DNA of 64,000 nt, taken from positions 62,001-126,000 of the forward strand of contig NBAY01000023.1 of the NCBI GenBank assembly GCA_002794775.1, given 5' to 3'. This stretch comes from Porodaedalea pini (Eukaryota; Basidiomycota; Agaricomycetes; Hymenochaetales; Hymenochaetaceae). A model generated the notes under the pieces. It did not search any database, was not told the origin of the DNA, and was given only the letters and a program-made list of their open reading frames with translations. This document shows positions 10,971 to 23,223 of the stretch, piece after piece. The position numbers were made by a program, and so were the translations under genes. Position 1 is the first letter of the stretch; each line of letters begins with the position of its first letter.

Positions 10971-13900
10971 TTACTCTATTTTCTCTATGAGGGTCATATT
11001 CGAGACACTTTCATTCCACAATTTTTTCTCTGAGTCGACAACGATGACGGTTGCCTTGTCCTTCGAGAACTTCTTGACGGTAACGATCTTCCCGCGTAAC
11101 CCAGGGTCGCCATGAACAATGAGAGCAGCAGCATTTTTTTTGGGTTTTTGCACCCTGATATCCTTCACGTACATGTCGCGAAACCCCGAATTTGTCGTTT
11201 GTCGATGGTCCGTAAGCATAGCACGAAGGCGGCAAAGTCCATGCACATTGTCGTTCTCGCATTGAAAGTGGTCCACAATGCTTCCGAGAATCGTCCAGTT
11301 ATCGAGCGTCGATTGGCCAATGCAAAAATGAATCTTGTACTTGGAGTACAACAATTGCACATCGGGATGTATAATCCACATGCCGGATCCAGAGAAATCT
11401 GACAGAAAGTGAGTAAGATCTTAATCATGATCAATCTATACACACCGGTAAGGGGGCCGAGAGGTGGTGGCCAGGTCTGTGGCTCATCAACAGGTGCCAG
11501 TAGCGGGTCCACAGTTTCAAGGTCAGTTACGAAGCTCCTCAACTCTTCAATGAGAGCTGTATCAGGAGGGGGAGTCACTGCGTGGGTGGTTGAAGTCGAC
11601 TCATGCCAGCATGTGCCACCTTCTCTCAAGGACTTGAATTTGGCAGTCAAATGTACCCGCTGTTTCTTGGTCAGAGGATGGTCGAGGTCCAAGCAATACA
11701 CATTGTCACTGCTTTGTACAGTACATTAATAAGTATATAATAAGCTTGGAAGAAAACACATACACTGCAACTAGATCTTTTAGATCAATGATTTGCTCAG
11801 GTGCACTTCTCAATATGTTCATCGTCCCATCAATAGAAATGGTCGCCGTCGGTTTATTTGGATTCATACTGAGCATGTAGCCAAATCGACCCTTGAAGTC
11901 CTTGTTGTTGATGACAAAAATGCGAAGATGCTGCAAATGATCACAGAATCGATGCAGCTCGTCAGTGGTCTGCGGAACGGCAGAGCTTTTGCCGTCCTCA
12001 ATGAGTCAAGTGTCTTTTTTTTTGGCAGCCTTGACAAAGTCGGGCTGCAGTCGATCCACGCGCTCAGTAAACTGAATGAATGAATAAATGAACGAATGAG
12101 CAAGTTTCTCATAGGTAAAGTAAACAAATATGTACCTCATCGGAAACAATATGATTCTTCAACTCATCCTCAGTCACAAAAACCAAAGTTGCTGTCTCGT
12201 TGTCGATTGAGATGACCTGCGCCTTTCATCCGATGTACTGACCACTAGTAATGATGCACCACTGACTCTGGAGGAGTTGCGCGATATGCTTCTCGACTCC
12301 GGAACGAGTCATGTCGGTGTGTACCATTTGGACCCATTTCGCTCTGACAGTAAACTAAAAAAAGACTTAGTAAATATACTTGAGGTGAAGGATACACACA
12401 CCGTAGAATACGAGGTTGTAATGAATGAAATTTCTTTTTCATCCGCTGAGACAGTCTGTATCATTCCAGTTTCGCCAGTGAATGGACCGATGACGACACG
12501 GACATTCATGCCCGGTTCCAATACTCTATGAATGTCCGACATAGCGTACTGTAAAGTATGATACTGGACTCTACCGGAATTGTCTGTCACATTCAGTACG
12601 GGAATATAGTCCGCCAAGAGAGAACCAATAGTTCTTGTTTCCACCACTTCCTTTTCCTTGCCTTTATCCTTGACCGTTTTCCTCTCCTCGATCTTGGTAT
12701 ATTCAATTACGGAGTGTCTGTTCTCCAAGATATTGCCTGAAACACCACCTACAAAGTTTCCCGAGGTATCTATAGTATGCGTTGACGAAACGGCGTATTT
12801 CGAGATGTTGCCTACAGTCCCGATTAAGCCGGTCGACAAGCTGCAGATTTTATCACCACTTTGAAGAAATGGTTCGCCGCAGTCCAAGGGTCCAAACGAA
12901 GCCTCCATATGTGTGAAAAGTCTGATGTCCTGTAAAGAAGGGGATGCCTTTCTAATGTAGTGCACGCTAGGGCAGGTCAGTTCGAGTAGTCCATTCTTGT
13001 ACTTATGACACCAAAAGGTATAAGTCCTTGAGTCATGTTTCTTTATTTTTTCACCCCTGAAGTTATCAGGGGAGAAAAGTGCAGGCTCGGGATGAGCAGA
13101 TGATTCCTTGTCGATTGGAAGTCGAGGCACAATTGCCACTACAATATGGTCATCTTGAGTCCTTGACTCTCTGACATGGCCGATATCGCCTTGTACAGAC
13201 TGTGCTGGATGGTAACCCATTTGCCGACTTCAAATCTCTCAAGAGAGGCACTTCCATTGCGCATTCTGAGCACCTTGGCAGATTCCTCCTCATCCCAAAC
13301 ACAAACAACTGTCGACAAATTCCGGTGTGCCAGCCAAGATTTTGCGTAGTTGACCTCGCCAAGTGTCGGAGCGATCGCATAGATACGTCCGGGAAACACT
13401 GGTAGAGAGAAGGCACAAGGTTGTTCAGAAGGATGCAGCAGCCCTTGTTGTACCCATGAAGTCTCGGTTTCGAGGAAGAAATCATGCAGTAGTTTCGCCT
13501 CCTTGACTTCGTGGCTGACCTATTCATGCATAAGCATAACACAATCACTTTTCGACTGAATTCACTTACCCTGACGTGTATCATGTATAGATTATTTCCC
13601 GCACCACCGATCCTTGCCGACACACGCTCCTTCTCGTTTTTTAAGTGTCCGTAGTCAAAGGTCTCCTTGTACGTTTTATGACGCTCTTTGATGCCTTGAA
13701 GTATGGCTCGAACATCATCTTGCTCGACAATATTGTATAGTGCAGGCCGCTGACGCGCTCCTGCACTCGATGTTCCTTCGCCGCGATCGTCGATAAATTC
13801 GGCCTCTGTATGAGTCAATGGTCAGTGAGGCATATTTGAGTAGCTGAGTCCCACAATACCTTCGTCTGAGTCTAAGAAAGCCTTGTCGTTATCATCCTCG

Positions 13901-14025
13901 TCGAAGTCTTCAGCCTCCAGATCCAAATAGTGCAAAACTCGTTCATCCGCTGCTTGTCTGGGCATCTGAAGTTCACGTTAGCTAAGTGTAACACCTCTCA
14001 TGCATTCTTTACACACCTTTGACAT
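10971..14025 (-). pseudogene. Spt5-like (NGN/KOW) elongation-factor gene carried by the KDZ element, decayed
   Basis: After a possible three-residue first exon (ATG at 14025; the alternative ATG is at 13965), the N-terminus is acidic (LEAEDFDEDDNDKAFLDSDE), as in Spt5. Next comes an NGN-like segment (VFPGRIYAIAPTLGEVNYAK near 13398) and then a KOW motif (FEVGKWVTIQHSLYK... GDIGHVRES near 13200). Further KOW-like pieces are GDKICSLSTGLIGTVGNI, VRVVIGPFTGETGMIQTVSA and, at the end, LRGKIVTVKKFSKDK. Spt5 proteins bind RNA polymerase II, so this could be a diverged paralogue taken up by the element. Damage is visible. One base is missing inside the first KOW at about 13190, and TGA stops lie at 12225-12227 and 12006-12008. 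The long reading frames and intact splice sites show that decay is recent. Confidence 0.7.
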
Positions 14026-16077
14026 GGTTTACTTTCTGTTTTGACAAAATTTACTCCCTGGCTTATTGATCCTAACGAGAAATCAATTAACTATTTTTCT
14101 TACTTTCTATCTGGCCTTCTCTGTTCCTTTATTTTGCTAGTACAAAAGTTTGAAATACAAACAGTGACTACCAATATACAAAATTATGGTACAAGCAACT
14201 AAATAAAGAAAACAGTGTGAAATCGGGCTTGCCTGAGCAATCGGAACATGCTTCATGGTGTTGGAACCCTGAGTTGCTGAAAAAAAAAAACTGTTAAGAG
14301 AAAAGTGTCTGATGAGGCAGTTATGACGGTCAGAATGAGGCGTGAAAGCTCACTTGATGCGTGGCTGATGAAGTGTTTGCCGTTATCAGCGATGTGCTAA
14401 AAAACCTCTGAGTCTTGAGCTCAGGACACGGATGGTGAAGGCGAGGTGGATTTGGAGCTGAACATGCTGAGGTGGCAAGCTGGAGGTCGGTATGCTGGTT
14501 GCATGCGACGGCGAGTGAGCGATGATGGGAGTAAGATGGAGAGGCTGAAAGGTGTTCTAAAATTAAATGCGGTGCTAATGTGCAGTGATCAGAGCGTGTG
14601 AACGAGTTGCTTGTAAGTGCAGCATATCCAAATGAGGAAGTTTAATGCCACTCACCTGATCACTGCATATCTAACTCTGATTCCGCTTTTGGCACACCTT
14701 TCTAACTCTCTCTTGACCACCATGACCTCTGCACGACGTCCCACCCATGCAGCTACATCTCATTCGCCTTCGTGGCTTTCTATTGCAAAGCCTCCTCAGC
14801 CTCTTCCGGTCCATTGTCTGATCGTCGGTGATGGAAAATGAACTTCCGTAACGCTCTGGTAAGCATGCAATACGAGCAAATATACGTCAAACTTCGAAGC
14901 TAATTTTCAACGCTTTCTGTAAACCGTGGCAGCTCGGAAGGATACTCATATGTGGTAAGTGCACACTCGTATCTGCTCAAACTGCTGACACCGCTACTCC
15001 AATGGCTGAGTACATTTTCCTAGGACTGTTTCCGAGCTCAACGACCTCTGTAGTACACTCTCATTGTCCTCAAGCCAAATGCACAATACCTATCCCTTCC
15101 ACCATAGACCGTACAATTGGCAACCGACAGACGTGTTCACAGATGGAGTGCAGTGCACTCAGTATGCACTTACTCTGCATTGATGTTATCTTGCGCAAAA
15201 ATTACTGAGAACTGACTAAATGATAAAAATGCAGACAGCTCATAGTGACTGGCACGAGCGTGCTTGCAATTAAGTACAAGGTTGGAATCATGATGGTTGC
15301 AGACAACCTTGGTGCATCGGATTTGTGGACTCCCTCATAAATACTAAATTTGAAAGCTTATGCCTGACAGCATCATATGAGTCCCTCGCGTGTTTCAGGG
15401 ACATCCCGCCCTTGCATCCCGTAGGATCCTACACTATGCTGGCCGCAAGTGGCAATATTTCCAACTTCCAGTACATACGTAGCAGTCGCTTGACGACCTC
15501 CTGATCGAGGAGGAAACCACCAAGGACGATGGCCATAAACTCGGTCCAGCTGAAATCCACGAGTACCTTAGTCAAGAGTCGAGTGATCCATTTGAGACAT
15601 ATACTTGGATTGGCAAGTCGATATGTGAACCGAATGTATACTGTGGTTGAAAGCTGTTGAACGCATTTTTGGGGCTCCAGTCTGTGCATGTATGGTAGAT
15701 AGTTTTGCAAATGAGCATTCTGCAGGACCAATGGAAAGGGAAAAAAAGAATGTACCTCGATAGTATAAGGTGCTCAAAGTATATGGTTTGAACAATAGCA
15801 GTGTGGAATGCGTCAGTGACCAGGAGTGTCGGCGTGGAGAAGGATACGGTGCAACCGCGTAGCTTAAGATGAAGCCGGAAAGGACAGAACAAAAGATGAG
15901 TTATCTTTTAGTTTTTGATTGATCAGTGGCTCGTTAACGAAAACAAAGGACAGATTGCAGGCCACAAACCACGATAATGTTCTATTCTCATATAGAGGCT
16001 CGCTGGTAAAAAAAAAAACATCTTCCATATCTTAGCGAAAAGTTACTGATACATGCATTTAGTGGTTTGCAACTTGG
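14026..16077. other. Divergent intergenic region between Spt5-like and KDZ genes
   Basis: About 2 kb separating two divergently transcribed genes, so it presumably held both promoters. Several AT-rich tracts occur. No convincing ORF, repeat or RNA gene was found; the ORFs near 14617 and 15002 lack family features. Confidence 0.45.
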
Positions 16078-19000
16078 ATGTCTCGCATTTCCCCTTCTTT
16101 CATTGCAACGTTCTTCATACTAGCGATGACCAGAAGATCTGGCAAGTGGCTGAAGGAGCTCGCTGCCCTCGTGAACAACCCGCCGTCCCCAGCTCTGATC
16201 CTGGGACCGTCAACTTCGGAGCTCTTCAGCGACACTCCGCGCTCTAGAAGCTCACATATGCAGAGTCAGCAACCTGTCGTCTTCCTGCCTTTCGGCTGGA
16301 CACTTATACTTTCCCAAGGTGCTCGACCATCTGAGGCTTCCCCATCTCCATCCCCTAGAAAGCCTTCGCCTTCTGACAATTGCGAGCTTCCTGATAATTT
16401 TATTGATAATTTCGAGAATCATGGACATGACAGTATCTTTGCATCATCTCGACACACACCTATCGATCCTACACTGTCAAGGTTCCGCCATAAGCAACTC
16501 AGACAGCACCAACAGTGGTCCAAAGATGTAATACCTGGACTTGTTATCCCATACCTCGACATTCTTCACCATTTGGAAAACCTTCAACACCTGGTGGTAT
16601 CGACTTCGTCCTCTCGATGTACATGCATGGGTGTGCAAATGGAAATTGAGATACTGTGTGTATCTTTTACAGGTATGTTCTATTCTCCCCGTATAAGCTA
16701 CAAAGCTGACTTTCAGTTTGTAGGGCTTGAAAAGATAAATGTCTTTACTTGTGCTTGCAACTCAGCGCCGTTCCAGTTGCTCGACAAAGGTTTCTTCTGC
16801 TGTGCACCGTGTTTCCCAACTTTAGCTGTTGATTTAAATGTCCTCGACTTCTGCTTAGAGCTCTTTGTACGAATCCCGCCAAACAAAATGGCACTCTGCA
16901 ATACCTTAGAGGCCTTCTTAAGCACCCATGGATATTTGTTTGAGTCTTCCGTACGTACACATTCTCATATTCGTGTCACACCTATATTGATCTTTTATTC
17001 GAAGGACTCATTACGAAAGAGGTTCTGTAAATGTTTACATTGGTTCGGTACATTGCATGATGCTGCACAGGAACACGTCAATTCTATGATAAGACCGACG
17101 GCATATGATGCTCAGCCTTTGCATAGTGAAGCTAGCAGTGGTGAAGATGGTGGAGATTCGAGCTCTGTACCTAGTTCTCCATGCCCGAGAAACAATATGC
17201 CCTTGGGAAACCTGAATGGTGATGATTCCGACTACAAAGGTATAATGTCTGATTATCTAGCTATTAACTATGCAATACACAACTCACAGATGTCCTAGGA
17301 AGTTTGCAAGAAGAGAAATTGGCTGAAGAAGTTCAGAACGCAGGTAACGACAGTGCGTATTCTTTGATGTGCGTGTGGAACTATTACTGACCAAGATGTT
17401 TTGACTTGGACACTGTATGAAGGCACGTCAATTGAGTTCTATGCTGAACCGAAGCTGCCATCGCTATACCTTCAAGAACGTTGTCCTGCGTGTTTTGGAG
17501 GACCCAACTGGAAACATGACCCCAGTCTACCATATGCATCTTTCTACAGAGTCCTTCAAATGTGCTAATACGGTACTTTTTAGTATGGACTTTAATGTTT
17601 GCATCGACGCATGTTTCCAGCAGAAGAGGGGAAAGACTGACAATGAAGCCCCGAACGTTCACCCTAAGACTGTTTTCTTATCTGAGGATAATTTGAAGGC
17701 TATGGAGATCGAAGTTGCTCACCTTTGTCCTGACCATGCTAAGCGTAATCGAGATGACTCAGCAGTGGAACGTACGACAGCGAGTCACACGCTGAAAGTT
17801 TCAGATGAGATCTTGGATGAATGCAAGTCATCATTTAAAGCTGTGGATGACCGTCGACAGAAAGTGAGCACAAGATTTTTCTTAGATACAGGACTCATGG
17901 CACTTCTCTGTCGACACGATCACGTCCTCTGGCTCGCCAACATGTGGTCCACAGGTGAGAAGCAACACTACGCTCTTGCCCTTCTGCAGACCCTTTTCCA
18001 ACATATTCCTGATGATGCGATCGTTGGTGTATTATATGACGTAGGCTGCCAGCTCCACTGTAGTATAGCTAAGTGGGGGTTTCTGCCTGAATACACTGCT
18101 CGCATGATCTTCGCTATTTCTGTCTTCCACGCATACAGTCATCAATGGGCATGTCAGATTGTCTACCACCCTCGAAAATGTAATGGCTTCGGCTTGACGG
18201 ATGGTGAAGGATGCGAGCGTTTTTGGAGTTCAATAAAACACCTTATCCCAACTCTTCGCATAAGTGGAGTAAGTCTGAGCATTTCCATAAAACCATCATG
18301 TGTTGATCACATCTTTTTTAGTATTACAAGCGATTGCATGTCATCGATACTCAAGTCCAATACTCCAGCAGCAACAGCCTTTTCAAGCTTGGATCATGGC
18401 TACTCAAGCGGACACGAGAATGCTACAGGCGCCTTCAAGATGCTGAGATGAAGCTAAGAGAAATCAATATCTCAGAAGAAGAACTTGTTAAGGAATGGGA
18501 CACTCAGCTCGAGCATCAGTCTAAAGCACTTCCACGTGTGTTTCTTTCACTGTGTCCACTGAATGATAAATGATGTGCCAGCTACTGTTTGTATAGGTCA
18601 GTCGAAAGCTGCAGGACGAACAGCGATAGAAGAAATCATCAACCTCCAGACACGATGTGATGCAATGATTCAGAGAATCAACTGCTTACACAGAAGTTTG
18701 GAGAGCGACGAAAATGTTGATATTGATGCCATTAATGACTCTGTTAAGAAGTTGGAGTCTGCACATGCTTGTTTACTCAAGGACATGAAAAAGAAGAAAG
18801 GTCTTCTTGGCGTTGAGGATCAGGATAAGCTTTTATCGCTAAAAAATAGTTCATTCATCAATGATCATATGAATGCTCGTGCTTTGTGCAGCCACCTTCT
18901 AACAAAACTTCAGACTCACAAATTTGAACTTCAGAATCTAGAACGTCCTTACCGTGCTCAACATTCAACATCTGGAGGTACTTTCAATTAAACTCAGCTT

Positions 19001-19950
19001 AATTGTTTCCTCACGTTTTGCGCATTCAGAACAGAAAAAATACGAGCTCATTGAATCCCAGTTGAGGCATCGCGAGTCAGGCATAGTTCAGCTCGCCAAA
19101 ACATACAATGTGTTATGCGATAAACTATGGAAGGATGCTCCCCATGACGCAAAATGTCCAACACCCATAACAATCAAGGGACTATTTGATTTGGACATTG
19201 ATAATGATATATGGCGGGACAACGGTCTATCTGATGTTAATGATACTGATGTGCCTCATTGGATGGGTGATGAGGATGCTAGGAGAGGTATATGTGCTTT
19301 CCTAGACGCTAAATGATGCCGCGAAGAGCTCCAGCGATTAAGTAAAGAGAAAACCGCTCTCCAGGATTGGTTCCGCGATGTTTGGAGGCATACAATCAAT
19401 GCATTACAGTCTGCTTGTGAGCTCTTTATTTAACATGTGATCAGGTTTGAATTTCATATCTTCAACAGCCGCTACATCTGGTCTCGCATATGCCCTTCAA
19501 GTCAGACAAAAGGAGCTATTGGCTCTATGCGTTGAATGGTGCAACAAGCTGGAATATGTTCCTCCTGTGGACTCAGCTTATAATGCAAATTGGGGACCGA
19601 CAATGGAAGAAATAGTGGACTTTAAACAACTTTGAGATGCAGCTGTGTATCATACAGTCACGGCCATGCGGTCATCTTTCCTTTTTGCACCTAGTCTCGG
19701 AGCAGAAGAAGATGGAGTAGATGACGAGTCAGATGATGGACTTCATGCAGATGAGCTTTGAGTTGAGCATGGAGAGTTTCTGGAGCTCACAGAGCAAATC
19801 GAGTATGATAATTCTCATGCATTAGTTTTGGAATCTGGCTTCCAAGAAAATGTCTCTGATCCACTTCTACAGGACATTGCCTTTACTCAGTCTACACTGC
19901 CTATGTCTCCAGAAAAACAGGCTCGAGTCGAAGGCATGGTCCTTTCTTGA
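16078..19950 (+). pseudogene. KDZ (Kyakuja-Dileera-Zisupton) transposase, decayed
   Basis: The N-terminal part carries the Cys-rich KDZ region (CTCMGV near 16621, FTCACN, CPACFGG near 17487). The typical sequence LEAFLSTHGYLFESS lies near 16908. The RNase H-like core follows: VCIDACFQQKR (first acidic residue at 17606-17608), LYDVGCQLHC near 18037, FHAYSHQWACQ near 18127, and GEGCERFWS near 18205 with the late Glu. A coiled-coil C-terminus ends at 19950. Introns are short, for example 16673-16723. TGA codons break the frame at 19314-19316, 19633-19635 and 19759-19761, and the residues around each fit an original Arg. The CPACFGG and VCID segments are in different frames across about 17550, through either a non-standard intron or a frameshift. 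KDZ enzymes move their own element by cut-and-paste. Confidence 0.85.
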
Positions 19951-20093
19951 TTTATCTAAATTTCCTGTAATAATACACTTATTCAATGTTATAAATTCAC
20001 CGTGCTGAATTGAGTGGGATGAAAAGACAAAGACAGACAGAATACTAATGCATTGTCATGATAATGGATGTGTGCCTGAGAGATGCAGTCTTA

Positions 20094-20801
20094 TATGTAC
20101 GAACAAGGTCTACTGTCCTAGAAGCTATGATCTTTGTGTTATTTATTACAATAAGTTCCCCCTGGGCTATCCCTGCATTATTATTTCTGGGTGATCCCTG
20201 AGTTATTATCTCTGGGCTATCCCTATGAAATTATCTCTGGGCCATCCCTGGATTATTATCTCTGGGCTATCCCTGCATTATTATCTCTGGGCTATCCCTG
20301 CATTATTATTTCTGGGTGATCCCTGAGTTATTATCTCTGGGCTATCCCTATGAAATTATGTCTGGGCTATCCCTCTGTATTTATATCTGGGCTATCCCTG
20401 GGTTATTATCTCTGAGCTATCCCCATAGATATGAGATACATATACTTATCAGTTAAAGTCATTCCTAGGTATTCTAAATCATAATAATTAAGAACATGGG
20501 TGTATTCTATAAATTACAGAGGCTCAATCTCTGTTGTTATCACTGAGGTCATCATTTCTCAAAGTTCTACTTGTGGTCATGCTATATAGAGATTAAAAGA
20601 GGACTTTCCTTATATTCAAAGCTAGAGATGTGTAGCCATATCATATCTGTTGTCATACAAATATCCAGTGAAGCTGAATCTATGATAATATTCAAAGAGT
20701 AGCAGCTGCCTAGTATGTATAAAGTGGCCATGCACAAGGCCAAGCATTAAATGCATCACAACTGTTCAAAACTAACATGGGATTGCTAATTTAAGCCCTA
20801 A
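20094..20801 (-). repeat. Right terminal inverted repeat of the giant KDZ element
   Basis: This 708-bp arm is the reverse complement of 3482-4112. It begins inside at GTACGAACAAGG (20098) and ends with GCTAATTTAAGCCCTAA at 20801. Confidence 0.85.
20160..20424 (-). repeat. 25-bp minisatellite in right inverted repeat
   Basis: About eleven copies of the reverse complement of the left-arm unit (core CTGGGCTATCCCT). Some units carry GTGATCCCT instead of GCTATCCCT. A block of about three units appears twice (starting near 20160 and near 20290), suggesting amplification by unequal exchange. Confidence 0.85.
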
Positions 20802-21297
20802 AATATCAATTTTTTAATATAAAACTAGGTTGAAATTACCTGGGAAATCCCAGTGAAAAGTCCCCCTGGCACCCAGTGACAACAGAGGGACAGCCCTATG
20901 GTAACTGCGCTAATAGGTATTAACTTACAGGAACATCCCCTGCCCTGGGACATCCCAGACTATATATATACATATCAGGACAGGCACCTTTAGGTGTAAC
21001 TCAATTGGGCTAAGTTACACCTAAGAGGTCTGGGTAAAAGGGGTACCTGAAGTGTTGTAAGGGGAGAAACCCGCAATGATAATCGATACGAAGGAGTCTG
21101 CATTGATATTCCAAGCTAGTTAAGACCAAAACCTACTCGCACTGTCGCAGAAATAATATTCTAAGTTACGGCCGCACAACTACAAGAACAAAGAGTCTGA
21201 AGAAAAATATATATCAATCGATACAAAAAACCACTGTGACGAGAAATTCAGGTGAAAACAAAAAGAGACGTCCTACGAGACGGAGCGCCCTGGGTCC
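20802..21297. other. Flank between the KDZ element and the DUF6534 gene
   Basis: No gene. A small inverted repeat (TTAGGTGTAAC near 20991 against GTTACACCTAA near 21024) and an imperfect repeat of CTGGGA/TCCCAG words occur here. These may be the remnant of a small element. The right half is the 3' flank of the minus-strand gene. Confidence 0.4.
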
Positions 21298-23223
21298 TTA
21301 GAGTGGGAGGACTGACGTATATCGGTCCGGCAGAATCTCCGCTTCATCCATGTGGTAGTTCGTCTCGGTTCTCACCGTGACGGCAAGCGCCTGGTTCTCC
21401 TACAAGCCATATTCAACCGAACATCCAGCTAGAATTACACGGGAATGGACTAGTATGAACGTACCTTCTCCCCAAGATTGAACTCATTCCTCGTCGGCGA
21501 GCCGGACGCAACGTTGATCGTGCCGAAGGATGTTGCGTGCTTCGAGTTGGACGGGGTCCCCACACTGACGATACGTGGCATCTGGTACGCACCGACGCCT
21601 GATCCCGCACCAGTCAGACCCTCGCGTAGCCGCTCCCGCGCGTTAAGTGTCGCGAGTAGGGAGTTGAAGTATACTGATAGAGAATTAGATGAAGGGGCTG
21701 GCTCGTGAGCGGGAAAGAAAACATACGCTTGGAGAGACTGAAGTAAAAGCCGATGAAGATGTAATTGTGCGGCATTGTTGCAAACTGGCGAGTTGTACGT
21801 GTCAGTATTGGCAAAGCCTTTTTGAGAAGATCCGTTGACAGACCGAATCGAAGGAGCAGATCGCGCAGAGACTTGTAAGCAGACCAGTGTTGATGATGTA
21901 TACCATCAATGCATTGACCTTCGTGTCGGTTCTTCCGCGTGCTGTCAAACTTATCATCCTTGACCGATGATTATAAGACTCACGCCTTGAACCCAGTCCT
22001 ATTCTTTCCTAAGAAAAAACATAGTGTAATTGCGACCCACAGATCCGCTGCGACGGCGGAGCCGAGACTGGTGTACAGCAGCCACTACGATTGGTCATTG
22101 TGGAGTCAATATAAACACCTAATAGCCTGGACACAAAGAAGCACGCACGGATATCTTAGTAAACTCGAGCGTCGAGTTATAAGAGAAGCTGGAAAGCGGG
22201 AGTCAGCTCTGACTCTATCTTCGTCAGGGTGTAGCATATGGGAGACTCACATTTTGATGCCAAAACCCAGCCCAGATACTTCACGATGAGACTAGTGAGT
22301 TTATATAGACGGCGAGCTTGCAAGATAGGACTCACTGAATGTCACAAACGTGAACGCTAACTATAATAGACAAGAGGTATGAGTTTGATGACTGTCTGGT
22401 TCAGCGCCGTACAAACCGATCCAAGTGTCAAGAACCTATTTTGCTTGCTCACTGAGAAACTGAGCTTAGGGAATACTCGCCCCCTATACTGAAATATAAA
22501 CTCACTGATCCAGACTCGCCGCGCGTAATACCTGCCATGAAAGTCAGATTATAAAACCGCGGCTAACGTGCAACTGACATACAGGCGAACGATGAAGTCA
22601 CTTGTCGTCTGAAAACACGGAAGATATAAATTTCTTCAGATAATGCCGACGTCTGGATGCACTTACTGTTACGAGGACATGCAGCTGAAGGGGAGATCAG
22701 CCGTTATAACCAAAGAGATAAAGGAGAGATACATACACATAGACTCCATATGGGATCGGTAATAATAAGGAGGTTGGTGAAATTGGACACCAAATAAAAG
22801 TAAAGAACGTGCGAGATCAGAGCAAGATGCAGCGCGTCGAGTGACCTGTTAAACATGAGTTAACGAGGTTTAAAGTATCGCCTAGAGCTTCACTTACCAC
22901 AAGAATGCGATCTGAAGTGGTTACAGTTCGTCACTATCTCTAGCGAATGAGCGGAACTGAAGCTCACAGTCCATTTCATATACTTAGGGTCACGCGTCGA
23001 GCTCTGATAATAAATGAGAGACTGAACGTTTGTAACGCCGAACAGGCTATGAACACCGAAAGTTCAGCTTCACGATAGTGGAATTGTATATCCAGGGGCG
23101 AACTTACATAGCAGCAAATATGAGGCCTATGAAAGCCGCGCCTAGTGAGTTATCGAGATGCACATGGGGAGAAGATTGGTCTCCAGTAGGCGCCGCCGGC
23201 ATAGTCGCATTCGCAGAGGCCAT
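21298..23223 (-). CDS. DUF6534-type integral membrane protein (host gene)
   Basis: ATG at 23223 gives MASANATMPAAPTGD, and TAA lies at 21298-21300. About 11 small exons are separated by introns of 50-65 bp. Recognisable pieces in order are LDNSLGAAFIGLIFAAM (helix 1), LFGVTNVQSLIYYQ, LDALHLALISHVLYFYLVSN, SDFIVRLYYARRVW, WLLYTSLGSAVAADLWVAIT, VNALMVYIINTGLLTS, and MPHNYIFIGFYFSLSK followed by LYFNSLLATLNARERLR. The soluble tail ends in EAEILPDRYTSVLPL. This matches the common Agaricomycete seven-helix family with a C-terminal DUF6534 domain, whose function is unknown. Codons are rich in CpG and no frame damage was seen, unlike the flanking elements, so it is probably active. Confidence 0.8.

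Larger units (their letters stand above)
3482..20801. mobile_element. Giant KDZ-type DNA transposon (about 17.3 kb) with long inverted repeats
   Basis: Bases 3482-4112 and 20094-20801 are inverted copies of each other. They start TTAGGGCTTAAATTAGC on both sides and diverge abruptly at both the inner and outer limits. Between them, rightward, lies a KDZ (Kyakuja-Dileera-Zisupton) transposase gene. Leftward there are an Spt5-like gene, two hypothetical genes and a small CxxC ORF, plus a nested palindromic MITE. KDZ elements are known as large fungal elements with inverted ends, but I could not find the target duplication expected at the ends. Either the true ends lie slightly elsewhere or one flank has been rearranged. 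The transposase and the Spt5-like gene both carry TGA stops, so the copy is dead in its present state. Confidence 0.75.

Noticed and set aside
3482..20801. TET/JBP dioxygenase gene expected near KDZ transposases
   Set aside because: I looked through the frames of the element for a dioxygenase with an HxD...H pattern and found none; the other genes are Spt5-like or unassigned.
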